Source: Bettongia penicillata ogilbyi
Lineage: Eukaryota; Chordata; Mammalia; Diprotodontia; Potoroidae
Length of the DNA stretch: 64,000 nucleotides
Assembly (NCBI GenBank): GCA_023548195.1
Contig: JAJHZJ010000413.1
Location: forward strand, 13,885,941 to 13,949,940
Direction: 5' to 3'
The translations under genes were made by a program, and so were the position numbers. Under the pieces are notes generated by a model, which was not told the origin of the DNA, did not search any database, and saw only the letters and a list, made by a program, of their open reading frames with translations. Shown piece after piece: positions 47,440 through 59,399 of this stretch. Numbering within the stretch: the stretch's first letter is position 1; each line of letters opens with the position of its first letter.

Positions 47440-47660
47440 TGTTTTTGCTATGTTCATCTTTCATTTTCAAAGAAGACCATGACATCAGAGAAAAGATGAC
47501 ATGACTTGCACTGGACTTTGTTTTGAGTGAGGGAGGGCTGTGCAACATAACCAGCCTCACTTCCTCCTCCTGAGGCATCTGGATCCAGTGACAGATATTC
47601 ATCAGGATGACTGGAGATGGCCCAGGATGAAATGAAGGACTTTGACCTTTTCAGGCATTC
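47440..47660. mobile_element. Marsupial-type SINE (RTE-mobilised class)
   Basis: Contains TCATTTTCAAAGAAGACCAT followed by GACATCAGAGAAAAGATGAC, then GCCTCACTTCCTCCTCCTGA and GGATGACTGGAGATGGCCCA. I recognise this as a SINE family abundant in marsupial genomes; the subfamily name is uncertain. Confidence 0.7.
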
Positions 47661-47849
47661 ACTTAGAGGGAGGTAACATCCATCAAGTGAATAGGCCTGT
47701 TTAAGAAGTCATAAGGGAATGGTCCTTTCAATAAGCAAAAGGAAAAAAATAATTAAATCAAGCTAGGAGGGAAATAGAAACTGTTACTGCTGATAATCAC
47801 TCTAAGCTAGCCATTATGTTGAAATTGGGCATTGAAAATAAAAAGCATT

Positions 47850-48640
47850 TTCACTAGAGGACCCTCCATGGACTGTGCCTAAAACTGAGGCCTAGAGTAT
47901 CTAATGAACACTGTATGGGCACCCATAAGTGTCCAAGGACACAGAGTGACAAGTCCTTCAGAGGCCTTAGAGTCTAAACCCTTTATGTGATTTGAAAGGA
48001 AACTGAGTCCTGGAAAGCTGGATAGCTCAGTGTAAGATCACTAATAAGATCTGAGGATTAAAAAAAGGGCTTTTGAGCCAGACCCTGTACTGTGAGCATA
48101 GGAGGCCTAGGGAGCTTCATGGATCTGTATGTGATCAAAGACAATTTCCTAGACCTAGAGGTAAGAAGACCACTTAAGACCATTTAGACTACAAACCCCA
48201 CTCCCAGGTATCTTCCTGAAACTGAGGCCTTGTGAGCCAATGACCCCTGTATGATCAGACAGAAGGGTCCAAGGAATAAATGTAACTAGTCCTTCAGAGG
48301 CCTTAGAGTCCAAGCACTTCATGTGCCTCTAAAGGAAACTGAATCCTAGAGAGCTGGATAGACAAGTGTGAGATCACTCCCAAACCCCTAGGATGAAAAA
48401 TATCAAGGCTTTTAATGGCTTCAGAGCCAGACCCCCTACTATGACTATGGGGCGCAGGGGGTGGCGCAGAGGGAGGAACATGAGAACAAGGGAGCTTGAG
48501 GGACCTGAATGTGATCACCTACAGGTTCCTAGGCCTAGAGCAAAGAGGACTTAAGGATGTTTACACTAGAGGCTCCTCCATGCCTGAAACTGAGGCCTAG
48601 AGAGCCAAAGGACCAGTGAAGGTAAGTCAGATAATAAGAA
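47850..48640 (+). repeat. ~340-370 bp tandem duplication
   Basis: Two diverged units plus a partial third. The phrase AAACTGAGGCC occurs near 47882, 48219 and 48587. TCCTTCAGAGGCCTTAGAGT occurs near 47955 and 48291. GAGCCAGACCC occurs in both units, as does CTAGACCTAGAGGTAAGAAG against CTAGGCCTAGAGCAAAGAGG. The second unit carries an extra G-rich insert (about 48450-48490). No coding frame is shared. It may form part of a larger LTR-like element with the next feature. Confidence 0.75.
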
Positions 48641-49185
48641 AGCTAACAGATTGCAGGTGGACTCAACCAATCAGGAGACAGAGAGGGGCCTTTAGAAAGT
48701 CACAACATTTTTGATAAAGGGGACCAAATCTAAAACTAGCTTAAACTAGTCAAGGAAAATGACCTAGAATAACCTGGAGAAAGTTTTTCTTCACTGTGCT
48801 TGCTTAATAAACCTCATGCATATAAATAGACACACCCCGCATAAAATTATCCCTCCATTTTCTAATCATGGGTCTTATGTTGAAGCATGTTTGGGAGGGG
48901 GGAATCACACTAAGGGTGGCTACGTAGTGACTACAGGGTGGCTACAGAAGGTGGTGATCTAATGGAGAATGAACCAATCCATCTCTTAATGGAAGGATCT
49001 GTCCTGAATGAATAGTATAAAGACAAATTCACTTCTGTATCTGATTCTCCCTCCTCCTGAAAAAGGGATTGGAGTCTGCTTTTGGGCAAAGGTACTCAAT
49101 TCCTCTGAATTGTGCTGTAATAAATTACAGAAAGTAGTCTGTAATCAATGAATACAATTTTTATTGAGTTACTTTAAAGGTCTGA
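48641..49185 (+). mobile_element. Possible LTR (unassigned)
   Basis: Contains a TATA-like box (AGTATAAAGACAAATTC near 49014-49030), followed by CTGTATCTGATTCTCCCTCC and a polyadenylation-type signal (GCTGTAATAAATTACAG near 49120). This is the order of U3, R and U5 in an LTR. A second direct repeat GGTGGCTAC occurs at about 48915 and 48938. I see no internal retroviral genes nearby, so it would be a solo LTR. Confidence 0.35.
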
Positions 49186-49254
49186 TATCAAGGTAAATAG
49201 AAAACTAGTGCAAATAATAAGAGCAAGAACCATTCCCTAATAGATATCAAGAAA

Positions 49255-49900
49255 GAGTTCTCAAAAGAATCACTGCACACTGTTAATAAACTTGTGAAAA
49301 ATTTCTCCAAATCACTAGTAATGAGTATTGTAAATTAAAATACCTCTGAGATTTCACCTCACAACCATCAAATTGGCAAAGATGAAAGAAGACAGGAACA
49401 ATGAGTAGAATAGGTTTTGTGAAAAGAGAAGCACATCAACACGCTTCCAGAGGTTTAAATTGGTTGATTCATTCTGGAAAACAATTTGGAATTATGCTAG
49501 GAATGTGGCTAAATGCCTAAATTTTGGTCTTCCTACTCTGCATAGGAAGACAAAGGATCCAAAAGAAACAGAAGTATAAAGAGCCACTTAAACAATGTGC
49601 ACCATCATTTAACAATGTGAATGTCAAGGACAATACAAATTGTAACTGAATGCTACAAAATTCTGATGACAATCTTGGCCATTAAGAAGAGATATTAAAA
49701 TTTATTTCCCTCCCTTCGTTGGAATGGTGAAGGGCTATCAGTATATCAGTATAGAATACTGCATTTAATGTAAAAACTATTTGATGCATTGGTTAGATTT
49801 GCTAAACATTTTAAAATCTTTTATTCTAAGGGATGGCTCTAGGTGGGAGATGGATATATTTGAAGATAAAAATTATGTAAAAAACAAAATGAAAAGATGC
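49255..49900 (+). mobile_element. L1 ORF2 3'-end relic
   Basis: Degenerate sequence matching the end of mammalian L1 ORF2: CTCCAAATCACTAGTAATGA, then AAATTAAAATACCTCTGAGA and TTTCACCTCACAACCATCAAATTGG. No open frame remains. It is the only plus-strand ORF2-derived sequence I found, and it is not attached to any HAL1 copy. Confidence 0.7.
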
Positions 49901-50169
49901 CTTTATCACTAATATAAAGTTGTTGCAATTATATAAAGATATTATGCTTAATTACATGCCAATATATGTATTTTTCTGTCAATAGTCAACATTCTGCTGC
50001 AATTCTCTTCCAAGTATACAAATCACTGATAAAAACCTGAGAATTAAGGAGCTGGAGAAACCAACATCTAGTTTAAAAATCTCATTTTCAGAGTGAGGAA
50101 GTCTGTTAAGGAGCTGCTCTGTGGGTCTGAGATATAGGCTAATGCTTCAAATAACTACTCTAAAAATCA

Positions 50170-51400
50170 ATTCAATAAGCATTCAAGCCTACTATGCACC
50201 AAATGATTTGGATACAAAAATAAGCATGTAACAAAACTTTCCCTTTAAGAAATTATAGTACATGGTAGGTAAACTGTGGACATAAAAAATATAGACAAAA
50301 TAACTTCAGAAAAGGGGAATTGCATCATCAGTCACTGGGGTGGGAAGGAATCAGAACTTGAGCCAAGTTCCACAGGGAGCTAGAAGTTCCAAGAACTAGG
50401 CGTGAGGAGTAACACTCCTGACATAGGAGACAGGTTGTATGCAAAGGGAAATGCTGAGAGAAGGGAATAAGCATTTCTATAGTACTTACTATGTGCCAGG
50501 CACCTCTGAAGTGCTTTACAAATACTAGCTCATTTGCTTGAAAGCCCACACATTACCCTCAACCTGGTTTGGTCTATCTGCCAACACAGTTTTACTGGGG
50601 TGGCCACTGCACATGCTTCTTGGAGCAACAGGTAAGAGGTGGGTGAAAGGTGAATGAGCAGCCCTGAAAAGGACTCTGGAAGCCCTCGCACCAGAAGGCC
50701 TGGTAGCTAAGTAAAGGCTGGGTGGACGTTGGGAAAGACCAGAAGCAAGAAACTCAATTAAAAGGTTACAGAAGTAGTTCAGGACAGAGTATACCGCCAA
50801 GGTAGTGACCATGTGAATGGCCAGAAGGGGACACTTACATGAGATGCTGAAGAGGAAGAATCAATAAGACGTGGTCCCTGACATGTGGGGGACAGTGAGG
50901 GGAAGAGTAAATCATCCAGAAAACTCCAAGGTTGTGAAAATAAATAACTGGAAGGATAGTGATGCCTTGTCACTAGAGAAATTAAGGAGAAAAGTAGATC
51001 AAGGGGGAAACCCAGGTGCTGTTTGGGGCATCTTCACTTTGGGATGCCTGTGGGATATCCAATAGAGATCACCAGCAGATCATTGCTTATGCAGGACTGG
51101 AGCTCAGAAGAGAAAGGAGGAGCTACATCCAGATTTAGGAGTCATCTGTATGGAAACAGTGAGCCCAGAGAAGTTGAAGAGATGACCCAGAGAGTGTGTG
51201 TGCAGAGAGCAACAGAGACGGACAGACAGGACATAACCCTGGAGTACACACATGGAGCTAAGTAAAAACCCAAAGTAAAGAGTGTCATGAAAACCAAGGA
51301 AGGAGATAAGCACCTCAAGAAAAGAGTGGTCAGGAGTGTCCAACATTGCAGATTGCTCAAGGAAGACTGAACAATAAACCAAACAATTCAAAAACCCTGT
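50170..51400 (-). mobile_element. L2 LINE relic(s) (minus strand)
   Basis: Several blocks complementary to L2: CACCAAATGATTTGGATACA near 50196, AACTCCAAGGTTGTGAAAAT near 50923, and GGAGTCATCTGTATGGAAAC near 51138. A MIR-like SINE piece lies at about 50465-50530 (TACTATGTGCCAGGCACCTC). Confidence 0.65.
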
Positions 51401-53489
51401 TAAAGATGGGAGATTGATTATTAGTAATGTGTGAATAAAGCATTAAAGGGTTTTTAATTTTAAGATACTAAAATACCTTTAATCTTCCTAACCCCCTATA
51501 TCTTTTTATGTATAATTTTCAAACATTCTTTTCCTCACTATTTCAGGAAACTATAAGGAGAGAGAATATGATTATGAAGGGAAATGGCTCTACAATGTTT
51601 TAATGACTATAACATCTTTTATTGCAAGAACTTAAGGCATTCCATTAAAAATAATAATACCATTTTGTGGTTGTCTCATTAAATATATGCGGATCCCTTC
51701 CAATTTTTACATTTAGGTTTCTTCTCCCCTTCCATTACACTGACAATGTTAATTTGTATTTGCGACTATTGTGACAATCCCATTCTTTCTATTTGACACC
51801 CTCACACACACACACCAGATGCTGACCCTTTTCCCTCACAATGTTTCTTCCACTCCATCTTTTTTCAAACTGAGTGCCTAAGAAGTGAAGGGCTCCCAGA
51901 TCATACGTTTTTATTTTGTTCTCCTGACACCTTCACTTCTAAATCTCCATTTGTGCTCCCTTTCCCAGGAAGCCAGCCATCCTTCCTAACAAAGAATAAA
52001 AAAGAGAGAAAAAAGCTGTTCAGAAAATTGACACTAATGCGTCTCCTGAGTCTAATACTATATGCAAATGCTCCACATGCATGGTCCCCAGAGTCACTGT
52101 AGCAAAGATGGGAGGAAGATACATTTGCTCCTGTCTTCTGTGGTGTCAATCTCAGATCATACTTTAAAAAGCAGTAAGTTAGACATCATTTGGTTACAAA
52201 TTTGATTTTATAAGATTTAGAGATGGGAGGGAATTCAGAGAACATCTAATACAAAACTCCTTATTACACAGATGGGGTAACTGCAACCAAGAAAGGTCTT
52301 CTACACTACAAAATGAGATTCAGATGGACAAATGCTACACATTTAATGTCTAACTCTAAGAAGAGAGACTAATACTAACACAGTGAAGAAAAACATCATG
52401 CTAAACAGAGTAAGAACCCAGCAGGCACACAGACTAGAAGATTAAATTCATTTTATAACTGAAGATTAAATGCTCAAGTCAGTTTGCACCCTTTGGGGCG
52501 GGGGACTCCTATGTTCTTGACCTCAGAAAAGAAGGATTAAATTTCTGAGAGTCATTGTGCCATCCTCCCTCAATTCACCATTTACTATTCTTTTTCTAAA
52601 CTAAAATATTGCAGAGATTAAAAATCTTGACGGATTCGAAAGGCTCCAGGTATTACTCAGGAACAGATGGCTTTGGCAGCTTTCAGCCTATAGCAAACAA
52701 AAAGGTCTGGTGCAGATGGTAAAGCTCACAACACTGCTAGCTACCGCTCAAAAACGCAAAACTTGCTGAAAATAAGAGCACCTGAACCAAAAGAGAGTCT
52801 TCTACTTTCAAACCTCTTCACCTCACCTCACAGCAATTGGTATTTTTTTCCCAAAAGGAGCAGAACTGAGTAGGGTTATTAGAACTCATGTAAATTTCAG
52901 AAAGTGGGAATTATTGAAGCATTTTTATTTAAATACAATTCCATGCCTTGGCTTATATAAAACTCTGGGGCTCAGTTCCTCCTCTATAAAATTAGGGAAT
53001 TGAACTAGATGATCAATTCATTATCAAATAGCCCATTACAGTTCTAAATTTCATGATTTTCTGCATACTACCTTTAGACTCCTATTACTAATGCTTATTC
53101 TCAACCTATCCAATGGGTCTGTAATCTTATCTATTGGGAGTTCCCTCTAGTGATCAATCCTTGTATGATTTCCCATCCTGCCTGTCTCCTGTCTGTCTCA
53201 ATATGCTGGAGACCTTGCTTGCTTTCTCCCACCACTGGGAGAATACTAAATGGAGCACTGGTGGCTCACCAGAAAGCAGAGCCTAGCAAAGTGGCCCTAA
53301 GGGTCCTAGCTCTCCGGCTAGCAGACCAGAACAGACAAGCATGGGATCCAACTGTCCTCACCCACCAATATTCCACCAGGAGCTCTGCTTCCCAAAAGTA
53401 CTGGGCCTGGATACGGGATGGACATGGGACAATCCAAATTTTAACCTTAAATCCTTGGGTGATATTATTATTAATAATGTGATGATAAA
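51401..53489. other. LANCL2 intron 1 sequence: no gene seen
   Basis: Mostly unique AT-rich DNA with a small SINE-like remnant near 52.2 kb and a short CA run near 51805. The open frame at 53150-53482 does not resemble any protein I know. Confidence 0.5.
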
Positions 53490-53600
53490 GATAATAGCTA
53501 GTATTTTTATTGTGTTTTAAGGCTTGCAAAGGATTTTACATGTTATCTCATCTGATCCTCACAATAACCCTGTGAATTACATGCCATCATTATCCCCACT
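53490..53600 (-). mobile_element. MIR-like SINE fragment
   Basis: GTTATCTCATCTGATCCTCA followed by CAATAACCCTGTGAATTACA and TATCCCCACTTTACAAG. Confidence 0.7.
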
Positions 53601-54579
53601 TTACAAGCTAAGCTACTCTTCAGCAACTACAATCCTAGTTAAGACAGAGAATCACAAGGCCTTACAATCTGCCTTGCTATTGTGCTTTCCAGTCTACCCC
53701 AGGTCTTGAATCCATCCTGCAAATGCCCCCACAGACTATCAGTCCTTTCCACTGATCCTGTGGTTGAACCCTCCTCTGTGTGTTGTCTCTCTAATAGAAT
53801 ACAAGCTCTTTGACAGTTGAGGCTATCTCACTTTTGTATTTGAATTTCCAGTGCTTAGTACAGCAAACATTTCAAAAATGCTTTTCCACTCCATCTGTCA
53901 TCTTTCATCCTGGCCACTGACTTTTTATCTTCTTATCATATACTTCCTTGATAAATGATGCTATAAACTAGATATTTCACAGAGTTGCTCAGTCAGCAAT
54001 TTAGTGACAAGGTCCCTTCTAGCTCAAGAATTTTGCAGGTTTCAAATATGTTGGAATATATTGATAATTAAATAAGAATCATCACATCTCCAATTCCATT
54101 GTGCTTATGTACATTTAGTCTTACATGTTTTATAATGTAACATACTAAAACACTTAAATCTATCATTCTGCAATATTTATCAAGGCAAATAACAGATCTT
54201 CTTTCCCTTATGCCTTAAATGAAATATAAAACTATCTCTTAATAACATGAATAAGAGTTTCTCAAATTATGTTGTATAAAATCCTTGTATATTACATGAT
54301 ATAAATGGGGAGCTCCTTGAGAAACATGAAAAGTATAACAGTTTTAGATCTGAAACATATGAGATCATCTAGTCCAACCCCCACAGTAACACAATTTTCT
54401 AAAATTCTAAATTTTTATATGAAATACTATGAGAACATTTATAGATAGCAATTTAAAGAAAATTATGTGAAATATAATGAAAATATCAATTATGTGAAAA
54501 TAGGTTTCATTCTGTTTTGTCCTAAAATTTTCCTTTCTCCTCAATGATATTCCAAGTCCTCCAGGATCCAGATAGGTCT

Positions 54580-54730
54580 ACAAAACATCATACACAGAGT
54601 AGTGAGACATAGCAGATAAAATTCTAGGCTTGAAGTCAGGAAGACATGACTTCATATCCAACCTCTGACCATTATGAGATGTGTGATATGTTACAACCTC
54701 CAAAGCCTCAAGCAATTCTCTAAGAGTCAT
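54580..54730 (+). mobile_element. tRNA-headed SINE, decayed
   Basis: ATTCTAGGCTTGAAGTCAGG followed by AAGACATGACTTCATATCCA matches the head of the marsupial SINE. Confidence 0.65.
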
Positions 54731-54944
54731 GTATGATGTTATAGATGGGCTGTGACAGGCAGTAGTGGAAGAAGTTCCAATAATGGGGGTGCCCTGCATT
54801 GACAAAATCACAAACACTTTCCAGGTATGATACATATCTCATATTTCAAGTCCCACACTGTTTGTGTGCCTAAACTGGTTTGGAAATAACCAATATGAAT
54901 AACTTTTCTTTTGGAAGAATAAAGTCTAATAAAACTAGAAACAT

Positions 54945-55230
54945 ACTTGGTAAATATTGTGTATTTTGCCTGTGATGGCTCAGGTGGTATTTATTTTTGA
55001 CCACAATAAGAATGAATATGTCTGCTACTGGTAGAAACTTTGATGAAATTCTCAGAGTAGCTGATTCCCTCCCACTGATAACTATGCCTGTGGCCTGGGA
55101 AGCTAGAGACAGTGTCATGGTGCTTTCAATTAACTTTGAAGATAAAGAAGAAAAGCTGTTTCCTGATATTGCCTTTACCAAAGAGCTTCGTACAGGCCAG
55201 AAATACCAACATTATACTACCCAACTACAG
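54945..55230 (+). pseudogene. PRDX6P: PRDX6 processed pseudogene, 5'-truncated
   Basis: The plus strand encodes fragments of the C-terminal half of peroxiredoxin 6, the 1-Cys peroxidase and phospholipase A2: MAQVVFIFD, then SATGRNFDEILRVADSL, EARDSVMVLSINFE, EEKLFPDIAFTKELRTGQKY. The sequence lacks introns across this stretch, lacks the N-terminal half with the catalytic Cys, has a small deletion and frame change near 55018, and has lost the normal stop. Sequence to about 55440 may be 3'UTR. The pattern fits an L1-mobilised mRNA copy that has decayed; I see no clear A-tail or target-site duplication. Confidence 0.85.
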
Positions 55231-55539
55231 GTCACTCCATCAACACAATGCTGGGGTCTGGCTCACTTTAAGATCTGGAAAAGCCTGTCAATCACATCTT
55301 TCTAGAGTAACTGATACAAACACTTTGGTGTGATAAACCTTGGTGCTATTCTGACGGTCTTTGGAGCATGCTACCTCTGTTGTAATCTTTGTCATCAACC
55401 AACTCGTATTGGCCTTATGAAAGAGCCCTCTTATTAGAGAAGTATTACCTCTTTAACTGTGCTCAACAAATCATTTCTTTTTCTATTTACCCATATGAGG
55501 GGGAAGAAAACTGAACATGTCAAGTTTTGAGCTTTCTCT

Positions 55540-56720
55540 CCTTTCTGAGAATTTCTAATGCTCTCCTGGGACCACCTTATCAATGTCCTTCAACTGTGGA
55601 GCCCAGAACTAAACAGGATATTCTAGATGAGGTGTTACATCGGCAAATACAAGTGGGACTGACATTTCCCTTTGCCTGGAAGCTCAGCTTCTCTTAATGC
55701 TACCCAGGATGGTATTAGCTTTTTTTGCTGCCATATCAAACTGCTGACTTATATTGAGCCTGCAATCCATTAAAACCTCCAGATCTTTCTCAGAACAATT
55801 TCGGTCTAACCATACTTCCCCCATATTGCACTGGTGAAGGTGATGTTTTTGCAATGTAATACTTTTTCATTTATCCCTAGTGGATTTCATATTACTTAGG
55901 CCAATGTTCTACCTACTTGTCAAGATCTTCTTGAATCTTAACTGCATCTTGGTCAGGTTAGTCTTATCCAGTTTTATCTTTATTCAGACTACTGATAAAA
56001 ATGTGAAATAGCTTGGGATGAAGCACAGTCTCCTGGGTACTCCACTGGAGACTTTCTACCACAAAGCCATCGAGCCATTAAGAATGACTCTGAGCTTCAC
56101 CATCTAACAAGTTCTGAATTCATCTAAAATGTACTATCCCCTAGTCCAGGGCTTAAATCTTTTCCATGCAGGACCCCTTTCAGCCGGGGTGCAAAGTACT
56201 TCAGAAACAAGGCAGTAGTGAAGCTGTGAGAAGCAACCACAGCAGGCACAGCCATAAACACCTGGGACTCATCATGCCTTTGATTCTGAATTAGTTTTTG
56301 GTCATTGCCCATTCAGAAACCTTTAACTGTTGCCAAATTTTTTGCAACCCATATGGGATCTCCACCCACAGTTTAAGAAGAGCTGCCTAGTTCACACCTC
56401 TCCATCTAACCCACAAGCATTACACGAGATATTTCTTTCAGGTTTGCTAAAATCTACATGAACTATATCTATAGCATTCTCTTCAGGTTCTAGTTTAGTA
56501 ATCTCATCAAAAAAAGGAAATGAGGTTTGTCTCATATGACCCATTCTTGACCAATCCATGTTGGTTCCTGGTAATCACATTTTCCCTTTTAAGATTATCA
56601 CCAACCATCTCTTTAATTATCTATGCTAGGATTTTCACAGGAATTAAAGTCAATTTCACTGGACTAAAGTTTGGAGAATCGTTTTGTTTCCTAGGATAAA
56701 AGTTTTCAAGTAATTAGTCA
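55540..56720 (-). mobile_element. CR1/L3 LINE relic
   Basis: The plus strand reads the antisense of a CR1/L3 ORF2 region: CAACTGTGGAGCCCAGAACT near 55590, GCTGCCATATCAAACTGCTG near 55730, TCCTGGGTACTCCACTGGAG near 56032, and TCATCAAAAAAAGGAAATGA near 56506. It is strongly mutated and without coding capacity. Confidence 0.75.
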
Positions 56721-57659
56721 TCATTTTAAAGCAAGACAGAAATGTTCTAAATTAAAAACCTTTTGCCAAAAATTTTCATAAAGTCATTTTACATATCATT
56801 TCTACCAATAATATAAACTTTCTGCTGCAGAAAATGTTACTGAACAACATAAAGAGGTGTCCCACATCTCTTCCTCCTATATTAGCTGCAATAGACTACC
56901 AGGACTGTACCATATAATAGTTTAAGCATGTTGGGTGCTGGGTTCTATCTCCTCATGTCATGATGAGTCACAGTAGTGGACTGGCGGCTATTATAAAAAT
57001 GGATAATTTTGTTTTTCAACAAATATGCAAGGCTAACCAAAATGGAGATTGGGCATATGTCCTAGAGAATACTAAGTACTAACATTTTAGTATGCTGCTG
57101 TTTATGAATAACTATTACAAACTGACAGCACAAAAAGAAAAAAAGGTGCCTATATAAAGTAATCAGAAGTAGTCTCAATTACAGGAAAGTTTGGTATTCT
57201 TTACTGTCCAATATGAATGTTAGCAAATCAACTCGAACAATTAAAATTGATTTTCATGGAATGGTAAGTCTAATGTATATCATTAACTAAGGTACAAATG
57301 TTCCATTTTATATTTTATGTCTGTGAATATTCATTATACCTGCAACTTCATTTTCAATGACATTTCATGAATTAAAAAGAGAAAGCTCTCGTTTATCAAA
57401 ATACTACCCATACAGAATGTATTCGAGATGAATTAATGTCTTTAACCAGAATATCTTTCCTTTTCACCTACTATCCTTTTTTCTGACATGAGCTCTCTCA
57501 ATTTCATCTTCAACCACTCATTTTCCAATGGTTTCTATTTCTCAGCATATAAACATGACCAATATGATGTTCAGAATATACCATCACTTTGAAAAGCTAA
57601 CCTAATTTGAACATGCCAATCACTGAGAAACTGCCACGGAAATGGCCCAAATCTATCTA

Positions 57660-57900
57660 TTTCTGTGTCTAACTTTTTTATGTCCCCTCCTTTTCTCTCT
57701 TTTTTCTCCCCCTCCAAACTGTTGTGGGGTCCTCCCAGGACTCTGTCCTTGGTGCTGTATACCTACAAACTATATAAGAATTTCTGTCCATGTTATCTAA
57801 TTCCATGGATTCAAGTGCCATGTGTATACAAATTATACACAAATGCCCAAATACCTAATACATCTACACTGAATGATCCAATTTTCTAGTTTGTCAACTG
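57660..57900 (+). mobile_element. L2 LINE relic
   Basis: TGTTGTGGGGTCCTCCCAGG followed by ACTCTGTCCTTGG is the conserved L2 reverse-transcriptase stretch; the remainder (TTCCATGGATTCAAGTGCCA) continues it. Confidence 0.55.
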
Positions 57901-58329
57901 GCCATAACAAGACAGCCTTCTTGAATTACACTAAATTTTGTGACCAAAAACATGAGTATATTTTTAAAACATTTTTTCTTCTTCAAGCTGAAAGCATTTA
58001 AAAAAAATTTTCCACACAAGTCATAGGAACCTATCATTTATTCCACCTTCTGTCAAAATGAATCAGCCATTTTGATGCTAGCTCCCCCTCGAAAACAACT
58101 AATGCTAAATCTGAAAAGGATTAAAAAAGGTACTAATTTCCAAATGAGAAATCTACTGATAATTTAAACATAACTGTAACCTTTAAATATTCTTTTAAAA
58201 CTGTAACTCTTTTAAAAGTGTAAAATTAGCACCTCAAGAAATGACAATAGTATTTACCTACAGAAAAAGGTTAATAAAAGGTACTAGGAAACGACTATCG
58301 CCTATCTTGCACTAATTCAATTCAAATTA

Positions 58330-58520
58330 ATAAACTAGGACCCAAAGATAAAACACTCTCTACTTTTAGGGAGCTTACTTACCTTCCACTGTGGGGCACA
58401 AAACATGTATAAAGATAATTCATTTTAGGGTCACTGTCTGAAGAAATCAGGAAAGGCTTTGTGTAAAAGGCTCTGACCTGAACCCTAAAGGGAAGATTCT
58501 TGAAAATGGTTTCGTTTCCA
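58330..58520 (-). mobile_element. L2 3' fragment (minus strand)
   Basis: GGGAGCTTACTTACCTTCCA, then AGGAAAGGCTTTGTGTAAAA: short L2-derived remnant. Confidence 0.45.
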
Positions 58521-59399
58521 GTCCCATCCCTTTAAGGTGAGGAAAACAAGTTACTGGAGTTGCGTTGTTCAAAGTAGTAGAGTCCAGGTCTCCTGACTCC
58601 AGTAAGCCGTTACAGTTATCACATTTTTAACCAATATCATTAAAAAATAACGACACGAACCAAGGATGTCATAGATTATCCGTGCCCCATCCTTTTCTGA
58701 TGAGTTGGTAGTTTTGCCAAATTGTCATTTTTTTCTCTCCCTTTTTTGGTCCTCCCTGTTACAAGGGCCAACTCTTCGGGAGAGACAAGGTGCACTGTAA
58801 GTACCAAGGATATAGTAAAAACAGCAGAAAAAGATAATAAAAATTATCAGCGCTAATAAGCTCATTCAGCACGTCTGAGGTGTAAGAGGGAACTGGGGAA
58901 GCAGGGACTAGTCAAAGTTTCCCTTTCTGATAAATAAGAAAAGATTTTTTTAGGTGAAGTATCAGAACACCATGTCACATATTAAGAGTGGGAAAGCTAG
59001 AGATACATTGTACAACACGGCATTTACTAAGTGTCTACTAGGTGCTAGACCCCGGGCTCCGTAATGGGGATAAAAGGTTACTGCTTTAAAACGATCCGAT
59101 TTTAAAACCACCATTTCAGTACCACAACACTTCTTTTTGGGGTGGGTCATTACTTGATGGGCCCTGGGGGAGGGGATTCTTGGAGGTGAGGGGGCCGTGC
59201 GGGAGGTCAGAGGAGGGCAGAGCAGTCCCTCCGGGTAGAGCCTCACGCTGACATCACCGCCCCCAAAGCGCTTCGGGCTTTTGGGGTAATGGGCAATTGG
59301 GGGGGCGGTGGTAAAACGTAGGAGGAGGGGCACAAAATGTTCGGGGGAGGCTCCAAAAGGCCCAAGCAAACCTCTGCTCACCCCCCCCCACTTCTCTGG

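Noticed and set aside
53150..53482. 110-residue plus-strand frame
   Set aside because: No recognisable protein similarity, and it runs into a SINE fragment at its end.
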